Shown here piece after piece: positions 6,427 to 10,751 of a DNA stretch of 10,751 bases. The number at the start of each line of letters is the position of its first letter. The first letter of the stretch is position 1. The position numbers were made by a program, and so were the translations under genes. The stretch is taken from assembly GCA_036380275.1 (NCBI GenBank), contig DASVFB010000097.1:1-10751 (forward strand). The letters run 5' to 3'. Origin of the DNA: DASVFB01 sp036380275. GTDB lineage: Bacteria > Actinomycetota > Thermoleophilia > Gaiellales > Gaiellaceae. The notes beneath the pieces are model-generated. The model was not told the DNA's origin. It ran no database searches and was given only the letters and a program-made list of their open reading frames with translations.

Positions 6427-7479
6427 TCAGCGTGAATCGAGCGCTAAACGCCGCTCCTCTGCCTGCAACGCCTCGGTGAAGGTGCTCAGGTCTCCGCCGA
6501 CGATCTGGTCGAGCCGGTGCTCGGTGAGCTTGATGCGGTGATCGGTCACCCGGCTCTCCGGAAAGTTGTACGTGCGGATCTTCTCGGCCCGCTCTCCGCT
6601 GCCGATCTGGGAGCGGCGCTGCTCGGCGAGCTCGGACTGCTGCTTCTCGCGCTCGAGCTCGTACAAGCGCGCGCGCAGCACGCGCATCGCTTTCGCCTTG
6701 TTCTGGAGCTGAGACTTCTCGTCCTGCATCGCCACGACGACACCGGTCGGGACGTGCGTGATCCGCACGGCCGAGTCGGTCGTGTTGACGCTCTGCCCAC
6801 CGGGTCCGGTCGAGCGGTAGACGTCGACCTTCAGGTCGTTCTCATCGATCTGGACCTCGACCTCCTCGGCCTCGGGCATGACGGCGACGGTCGCGGTCGA
6901 CGTGTGGATGCGTCCCTGCGACTCAGTGGTCGGAACGCGCTGCACGCGATGCGTGCCGCCCTCCCACTTGAACACGGAGTACGCGCCGTCGCCCTTGACG
7001 GCGAACACCGCTTCCTTGATCCCGCCGCCCTCGCTCTCGCTCGTCGACAGCGTCTCGGTCTTGAAGCCGCGCCGTTCGGCATACCGCTGCAGCATCCGCG
7101 TGATGTCGCCGGCCCAGAGCGCCGCTTCGTCGCCGCCGACTCCCTGGCGCACCTCGACGATGACGTCCTTCGCATCCGCCGGATCCGTCTCGACGAGCGC
7201 GAGCTTCAGCTCCTCCTCGACGCGGGCGATCTCCGCCTCGTACTCGGGAACCATCTCCGCGAGCTCGGGGTCCGAGCGGGCCGCGCCAAGGTCGGCCACG
7301 GCTGCGCGCCAGCGCTCGGCGAGCTTGTACGGCGTCTCCAGCTCTTTCAACCGGCGCCCGACCTCTGCAGCCTCGCGGTGATCGTTGTAGACGGCAGGGT
7401 CGGACAGACGCTCCTGCGTCTCGCGGTAATTGCGCTCCAGCTCGTCGAGGAGCTGCTCCATTGCCGTTCCGGTGGCCAC
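6427..7479 (-). CDS. prfA: Peptide chain release factor 1
   Basis: Recognises UAA and UAG stop codons in the ribosomal A site and triggers peptide release. The protein has 350 residues from GTG 7479. Domain order is normal: N-terminal helical domain (about 1-105), the VIVEVRQGVGGDEAALWAGD segment (106-125), then the codon-reading region with RVPTTESQGRIHTS, where P183-T184-T185 is the P-x-T tripeptide of RF1 (RF2 has SPF). The GGQ loop is in STGPGGQSVNTTDS (G227-G228-Q229), the target of PrmC, encoded next. The NKAKAMRVLRARLYE helix and SGERAEKIRTYNFP follow. An ATG at 7461 (residue 7) is a plausible alternative start; neither has a strong ribosome binding site. The GTG sits 3 bases after the stop of the upstream osmC-like gene. 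Confidence 0.97.
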   Translation of the reverse strand: MATGTAMEQLLDELERNYRETQERLSDPAVYNDHREAAEVGRRLKELETPYKLAERWRAAVADLGAARSDPELAEMVPEYEAEIARVEEELKLALVETDPADAKDVIVEVRQGVGGDEAALWAGDITRMLQRYAERRGFKTETLSTSESEGGGIKEAVFAVKGDGAYSVFKWEGGTHRVQRVPTTESQGRIHTSTATVAVMPEAEEVEVQIDENDLKVDVYRSTGPGGQSVNTTDSAVRITHVPTGVVVAMQDEKSQLQNKAKAMRVLRARLYELEREKQQSELAEQRRSQIGSGERAEKIRTYNFPESRVTDHRIKLTEHRLDQIVGGDLSTFTEALQAEERRLALDSR

Positions 7480-7482
7480 GCC

Positions 7483-7920
7483 CTAATTCTGCAGACGCGC
7501 GTCGAGCGTCAGCTCGACATTGCCCTTGAGCGCCCCCGAGACCGGGCAGCCCACCTCGGCCTGCTCAGCGGCTTCCTGGAAGGCGGCCTCGTCGATCCCC
7601 GGGACGACTCCGACGACCGTGAGCGCAGATTTCGTGATTCCCGTCCCAGGCACGAACGTCACGGTCGCGGACGTCTCGAGCCGTTCCGGCGTGTGCCCGT
7701 CCTTGGCCAGCCCGTTCGAGAGCGCCATGGCGAAGCAGGCCGCATGCGCAGCGGCGATCAGCTCCTCAGGGCTTGTCTTACCTCCGTGCTGTTCCTCCGA
7801 CCGCGCCGCCCAGCTCACCTGCAGCGGGCCGAACGCGCCGCTCGGCGCTTCGTGGATCTCGCCGCTGCCGTGGATCAAATCGCCTTGCCACGTCGCCTGC
7901 GCACTGCGCTCTGTCGCCAT
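7483..7920 (-). CDS. OsmC-family peroxiredoxin (copy 1)
   Basis: Thiol peroxidase of the OsmC/Ohr family, which reduces organic hydroperoxides using two cysteines. It has 145 residues from ATG 7920, close to E. coli OsmC. Features: ATWQGDLIHGSGEI near the N-terminus, KTSPEELIAAAHAACFAMALS with the peroxidatic Cys (residue 62), and EVGCPVSGAL with the second Cys (residue 125). The HAACFAMAL and GCPVS context is that of OsmC rather than Ohr. GGAGGG ends 6 bases before ATG 7920, whereas the in-frame ATG at 7926 would abut it, so I prefer 7920; from 7926 it would overlap the previous stop by 4 bases (ATGA). It is clearly paralogous to the gene just upstream. OsmC proteins act as dimers with active sites shared between subunits, so the pair might form a heterodimer (inference). 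Confidence 0.94.
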   Translation of the reverse strand: MATERSAQATWQGDLIHGSGEIHEAPSGAFGPLQVSWAARSEEQHGGKTSPEELIAAAHAACFAMALSNGLAKDGHTPERLETSATVTFVPGTGITKSALTVVGVVPGIDEAAFQEAAEQAEVGCPVSGALKGNVELTLDARLQN

Positions 7921-7922
7921 GC

Positions 7923-8372
7923 TCATCCCTCCAGTTCCGCGTCGATGGACACTGTCGCGCTCGCTTTGATCAGACTCGAGAACGGGCAGCCTTCGTCCGC
8001 GATCTCGATGACGCGGCGAAACGCGTCCTCCTCGATACCCGCCCCGCGCACGCGCACCCTGACCTGCGACTCGACAATCAGGTGCCCCTTGCCCTCGACC
8101 TCGTCCATGACGATGTTGGCGTTCACGTCGATGCGCTCTGGCGGCGATCCCGCGCGCGTGAGCTCGCCCGCGACGGAGGTCGCGAGACAGGCCGCATGCG
8201 CGGCGGCGAGCAGCTCCTCGGGGCTCGTCTTCCCCTCGTCTCCCTTGCCGATGCGGACGGCGTTCGAGTACTCGAGGCGCTCGAATGCACCCGTTCCCGC
8301 GGTGATCAGCCCGCTGCCGCGGGCGAGATTACCCTCCCAGACGACGTTCGCGTGCCGCTCGATGCGCGGCAT
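7923..8372 (-). CDS. OsmC-family peroxiredoxin (copy 2)
   Basis: A 149-residue OsmC-like protein, first of the tandem pair in the direction of transcription. It shares VWEGNLARGSGLI, KTSPEELLAAAHAACLAT (Cys62) and DEGCPFSSLI (Cys129) with its neighbour, so both catalytic cysteines are kept. It differs in the middle, where an acidic MDEVEGKGHLIVESQVRVRVRG segment replaces the neighbour's strand region, and after the second Cys (PFSSLIKAS instead of PVSGALKGN). The copies are therefore an old duplication, probably with different substrates. ATG 8372 follows the DUF1385 stop by 3 bases and has no clear ribosome binding site, suggesting translation by coupling. No peroxide-sensing regulator gene is adjacent. 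Confidence 0.94.
   Translation of the reverse strand: MPRIERHANVVWEGNLARGSGLITAGTGAFERLEYSNAVRIGKGDEGKTSPEELLAAAHAACLATSVAGELTRAGSPPERIDVNANIVMDEVEGKGHLIVESQVRVRVRGAGIEEDAFRRVIEIADEGCPFSSLIKASATVSIDAELEG
7927..7932 (-). promoter_or_regulatory. Ribosome binding site of OsmC copy 1
   Basis: GGAGGG on the minus strand, 6 bases before ATG 7920 and directly touching ATG 7926. It lies inside the last codons of the upstream osmC-like gene and favours the shorter start. Confidence 0.7.
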
Positions 8373-8375
8373 GAA

Positions 8376-9284
8376 CTACGCCATTACTTCGACGCGTGAA
8401 TCCGCGTCCGTGCGCTCGACTCGCAGCACCTCCTGCAACGCGCGGATCGAGACTTCGATCTGGTCGAGCGTCGGCTCACGCGTCGTCAGGCGCTGCAGCC
8501 ACAAGCCCGGGGCGAGCAAAGCCATCAGGTAGCTGTTGTCGGTGTGCTTGCCGGCAAAGCGAATGAGCTCGTACGCAATCCCCGCGATCACCGGGAGCAG
8601 AAGGATGCGCGACACGATCAGCCAGTACCACACCGGGCGGCCGAAGAAGGCGAAAACGAAGATCGCGATCACCATGACCCAGAGCAGGAACGCCGTGCCG
8701 CAGCGTGGATGGATCAGCGAGTAGCGCTGCACACGCTCCGGAGTGAGCTCGTCCCCGGCCTCGAGGGCGTTGATCGCCTTGTGCTCGGCAGCGTGGTACT
8801 GGAAGACGCGTCGCAGATCTGGCAGTAGCGAGATCAGCGACAGATAGAGGATGAAGACCGACACGCGGATCAATCCTTCGACGACGACGAAGGAACCCGT
8901 GCTGGAGATCGGCAGCAGGTCCGTGAGCAGCGCCGGCGTCACCTTGAAGAGCGCGATGGCGAACCCGATCGCGACCGCGAAGGCGAAGAACAGCTGCCCG
9001 CGCGACAGCTCAGCGGGCGCCTCGTCCTCGTCGCCCTCCTCCTGCGCGGCGTAGTTCGCCGAGATCGCGAGCGCGCGGAACCCGATCGCGAGCGACTCGC
9101 CGAGCGCGAAGACGCCCCGGATCACGGGCAGCCGCGCAATGACGTGTCGCTTCATCGGAGACTCAATGTTGCGCGAGACGTGGGCGATGTCGCCGTCCGG
9201 CTTGCGCACAGCCACCGACCAGTTCGAGGGGCCGCGCATCATGACGCCCTCCAGGACGGCCTGACCGCCGTAGCTGACTGCCAT
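8376..9284 (-). CDS. DUF1385 membrane protein (YqhQ-like)
   Basis: A 302-residue integral membrane protein of a conserved family without a firmly assigned biochemical role. The hallmark blocks are all present: YGGQAVLEGVMMRGP (5-19), VIRGVFALGESL (54-65), the YHAAEHKAINALE motif (163-175) with two His and Glu residues that could bind a metal, and IHPRCGTAFLLW (191-202). Hydrophobic segments at about 98-120, 132-154, 198-214 and 217-244 give four probable membrane spans, with an acidic loop (EEGDEDEAPAE, 82-92) before the first. The ATG at 9284 is 9 bases after the rpmE stop and has only a weak ribosome binding site. The family is often encoded near rpmE and prfA in Gram-positive-type genomes, so this position is typical. 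Function in translation or the envelope is open. Confidence 0.93.
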   Translation of the reverse strand: MAVSYGGQAVLEGVMMRGPSNWSVAVRKPDGDIAHVSRNIESPMKRHVIARLPVIRGVFALGESLAIGFRALAISANYAAQEEGDEDEAPAELSRGQLFFAFAVAIGFAIALFKVTPALLTDLLPISSTGSFVVVEGLIRVSVFILYLSLISLLPDLRRVFQYHAAEHKAINALEAGDELTPERVQRYSLIHPRCGTAFLLWVMVIAIFVFAFFGRPVWYWLIVSRILLLPVIAGIAYELIRFAGKHTDNSYLMALLAPGLWLQRLTTREPTLDQIEVSIRALQEVLRVERTDADSRVEVMA

Positions 9285-9293
9285 GGGAGCCCG

Positions 9294-9515
9294 CTAGCCG
9301 CCGCGCCGAGCGCCGCCGGCCTTCTCGAGGCGCCGCTGGAAGCGCTCGACCCGGCCGCCGGTGTCCATCAGCTTCTGCTTTCCCGTGTAGAACGGGTGGC
9401 AGTTCGAGCAGACCTCGACGTGGAGGTCGGGCTTCGTCGAGCGCGTGACGAACTCGTTCCCGCACGAGCAACGAACGGTCGCGACGACGTACTCGGGATG
9501 GATGCCGGCTTTCAT
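9294..9515 (-). CDS. rpmE: 50S ribosomal protein L31
   Basis: A 73-residue protein of the large ribosomal subunit, lying at the bridge to the small subunit. It begins MKAGIHPEYVVATVRC, and has four cysteines at 16, 18, 36 and 39 (CSCG ... CSNC), making it the zinc-binding (C+) form rather than the Zn-free paralogue induced in zinc starvation. The HPFYTGKQKLMDTGGRVERFQRR run (40-62) is the usual conserved core. The ATG at 9515 overlaps the dehydratase stop by 4 bases (ATGA). Only this start makes L31; the frame continues upstream without family likeness. The C-terminal tail LEKAGGARRGG is short and basic. In many actinobacteria rpmE is preceded by rho; here a dehydratase gene takes that place. 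Confidence 0.97.
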   Translation of the reverse strand: MKAGIHPEYVVATVRCSCGNEFVTRSTKPDLHVEVCSNCHPFYTGKQKLMDTGGRVERFQRRLEKAGGARRGG

Positions 9516-10483
9516 TGCTCGGCCAGGATAGCAGCGGCCGTTTGGGGTGCCACGTTGCCCCCGGAGACGACCGCGGCGACGGTATTTCCCTTCTCCAGCG
9601 GCACCTTGCCGGCTAGAAGCGCGGCCGCTGTCGCCGCACCGGCGAGCTCGCACGCAAGCTTCATGCGGCCGTACATGAACCTGAAGCCTTCTTTCAGTTC
9701 CTCCTCGGAGACGAGCACGTTCTCGACGCCGAGGTCGAGGCAGATGCGGACGCAGTTCGGCCCGGCGTACGGCCCGTTGAGGCCGTCCGCCTCGGACTTG
9801 GGTTCGATCGTCACGGACTCTCCGGCCGCCATGCTCGCGGCGAGCGCGTTCGACAGCTCGGGCTCGATCGCGAACACGCGCGCGTCCGGCTTGAGCCCTT
9901 TCACCGCGGTTGCGATTCCCGAGACGAGCCCGCCGCCGCCGACCTGAACGAGCACGACGTCTGCGTCGGCGACGTCCTCTAGCATCTCGAGGCCGACGGT
10001 TCCCTGACCGGCCATCACGAGCGGGTCGTCGTAGGGATGCACCAGCGTGCGCCCGGTCTCCTCGACGAGCCGGTCGAGGTGCTCGAACGCCGCCGGGATG
10101 TCGGGCGGCGAGTCGTCGACCGTCGCGCCGTACGCACGCGCGGCGGCGATCTTCATCGGCGAAGCCGTCTGCCACATGACGACGAGCGCGTCGATGCCTT
10201 CGACCGCGGACGCGTATGCGAGCGCCTGCGCGTGGTTGCCGGCGGAGATGGAGATCACGCCGCGCGCCTTCTCGTCGTCCGTGAGCGTCGAGAGCTTGTT
10301 CAGGACTCCGCGCGGCTTGAAGGCGCCCGTTCGCTGGAAGAGCTCCGCCTTGAAGTGCACCGGCACGCCGGCACGCTCGGAGAGCGTGCGTGAGGAGAGC
10401 ATCGGCGTGCGGTGCAGGCGTCCCGCAATCCGCTCACGCGCGCGGAAGACATCGTCGAGCGTCAGGACCCTTTCCGCTTGCAC
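9512..10483 (-). CDS. Threonine/serine dehydratase, short form (fold-type II PLP enzyme)
   Basis: Deaminates threonine to 2-oxobutyrate (isoleucine precursor) or serine to pyruvate. Serine racemase and related enzymes share the fold and cannot be excluded. Seen: RTPMLSSRTLSERAG (25-39), PLP lysine K56 in FQRTGAFKPRGVLN, the SAGNHAQALAYA substrate loop (80-91), the glycine-rich phosphate-binding VGGGGLVSG (181-189), and VSGGNV (306-311). The 323-residue length matches catabolic TdcB-like enzymes, and there is no C-terminal ACT domain, so feedback inhibition by isoleucine is not expected. The start is GTG at 10483, only 18 bases from the divergent gene and without a ribosome binding site; TACTGT (10491-10496, minus strand) lies 7 bases upstream and would suit a leaderless message. 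The stop overlaps rpmE by 4 bases. Confidence 0.92.
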   Translation of the reverse strand: MQAERVLTLDDVFRARERIAGRLHRTPMLSSRTLSERAGVPVHFKAELFQRTGAFKPRGVLNKLSTLTDDEKARGVISISAGNHAQALAYASAVEGIDALVVMWQTASPMKIAAARAYGATVDDSPPDIPAAFEHLDRLVEETGRTLVHPYDDPLVMAGQGTVGLEMLEDVADADVVLVQVGGGGLVSGIATAVKGLKPDARVFAIEPELSNALAASMAAGESVTIEPKSEADGLNGPYAGPNCVRICLDLGVENVLVSEEELKEGFRFMYGRMKLACELAGAATAAALLAGKVPLEKGNTVAAVVSGGNVAPQTAAAILAEQ

Positions 10484-10490
10484 CGGTGTA

Positions 10491-10496
10491 ACAGTA
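10491..10496 (-). promoter_or_regulatory. Possible -10 element for the dehydratase-rpmE operon
   Basis: TACTGT on the minus strand fits TAnnnT and ends 7 bases before GTG 10483, placing the predicted transcript start at or next to the start codon (leaderless). It sits in the only A+T-rich spot of the 18-base divergent gap. I see no convincing -35, which would have to lie within the divergent gene. Confidence 0.3.
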
Positions 10497-10501
10497 AAGA
10501 C

Positions 10502-10751
10502 GTGATTGCCCGCCCGTTGCTCGCGCTCGCACTCCTGTTCGCCGCGCCACAGCCTGCTGCGAGGATCGTCACCGGCGGAAATCCATGCGGCGCAGCCGCA
10601 GCGGCCGGCGCGATGTGGGTTGCGAACGACGGCAGCGGCACGCTGGTGCGAATCGACCCGAAGAAGAATCGCGTGACGCGTCGGATCAAGGTCGGTCGCG
10701 GTGCATGCGAGATCGCAGCCGGGTTCGGCGCCGTCTGGGTGACGAACTACC
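10502..10751 (+). CDS. Secreted beta-propeller-like repeat protein (partial)
   Basis: Only the first 83 residues are in the window; the gene continues past the right edge. Residues 1-20 form a signal peptide (Arg4, then LLALALLFAAPQPAA). The remainder shows repeats of about 40 residues: GNPCGAAAAAGAMWVAND (26-43) followed by GSGTLVRIDPKKNRVTRRIKV, then GRGACEIAAGFGAVWVTNY (65-83). The GAxWVxN / IDPxxNxV pattern is that of YVTN- or virginiamycin-B-lyase-like propeller blades, common in exported actinobacterial proteins. Each visible repeat has a cysteine at the equivalent place (C29, C69), which is less common. The start chosen is GTG 10502, because the signal peptide begins there; no ribosome binding site is evident. 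Enzymatic function cannot be judged from two repeats. Confidence 0.72.
   Translation, partial: MIARPLLALALLFAAPQPAARIVTGGNPCGAAAAAGAMWVANDGSGTLVRIDPKKNRVTRRIKVGRGACEIAAGFGAVWVTNY

Noticed and set aside
6427..7479. Release factor 2 or a programmed frameshift
   Set aside because: The codon-reading tripeptide is PTT (P-x-T, RF1) not SPF, and the frame is continuous without an internal stop.
7483..8372. Ohr-type organic hydroperoxide resistance genes
   Set aside because: The HAACFAMAL/HAACLAT and GCPxS contexts fit OsmC better, and there is no ohrR regulator next door.
6517..8532. 671-codon plus-strand open frame opposite prfA, the OsmC pair and DUF1385
   Set aside because: It mirrors four well-identified genes on the other strand; its composition follows their codons and it shows no family motif.
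1..10751. CRISPR array, tRNA or rRNA gene, transposase, phage or toxin-antitoxin system
   Set aside because: I saw no spaced repeats, no cloverleaf-like or rRNA-like segment, and no such protein family; nearly all sequence is covered by the genes listed.

Overview
The window is a gene-dense, GC-rich stretch of bacterial chromosome holding 13 genes, two of them cut by the window edges. High G+C, frequent GTG starts, many 4-base stop/start overlaps and the gene order rpmE - prfA - prmC - sua5 - ... - wecA (which in many actinobacteria leads into the ATP synthase operon) point to the Actinomycetota. A YqhQ/DUF1385 gene beside rpmE, plus glyA and upp in the same run, would fit a deep-branching class such as Thermoleophilia. 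The class-level placement is an inference and is not proven by the sequence.

Layout from right to left, which is the direction of transcription for all but two genes. At the far right a secreted beta-propeller-like protein (10502-10751, plus strand, cut by the edge) diverges from a short-form threonine/serine dehydratase (10483-9512). The dehydratase overlaps rpmE (ribosomal protein L31) by 4 bases. Then come the membrane protein DUF1385/YqhQ, two tandem OsmC-family peroxiredoxins, prfA (release factor 1), a 130-base gap carrying a perfect 16-bp-arm palindrome, prmC (methyltransferase for the release factor), an alpha/beta hydrolase and sua5/tsaC (tRNA threonylcarbamoyladenosine synthesis). 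Most junctions are overlaps or gaps of 0-9 bases, so this is one long probable operon.

A secreted subtilisin-like protease (2421-4037) sits on the opposite strand. It converges on sua5, the two genes sharing one TTAA for both stop codons, and it diverges from glyA over 86 bases. To its left a second minus-strand unit runs glyA - upp - wecA-like, again linked by 4-base overlaps, and leaves the window inside the wecA-like gene.

Functionally the core is a housekeeping translation and one-carbon/nucleotide block: L31, RF1 and its Gln methylase, the t6A enzyme, serine hydroxymethyltransferase, uracil salvage, and a lipid-carrier sugar-phosphate transferase. Into it are fitted accessory genes: OsmC pair, hydrolase, protease and dehydratase. 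I see no CRISPR array, tRNA, rRNA, transposase or phage gene, and no clearly new multigene system. The most unusual non-coding signal is the palindrome at 6347-6380, flanked by 9-bp direct repeats.
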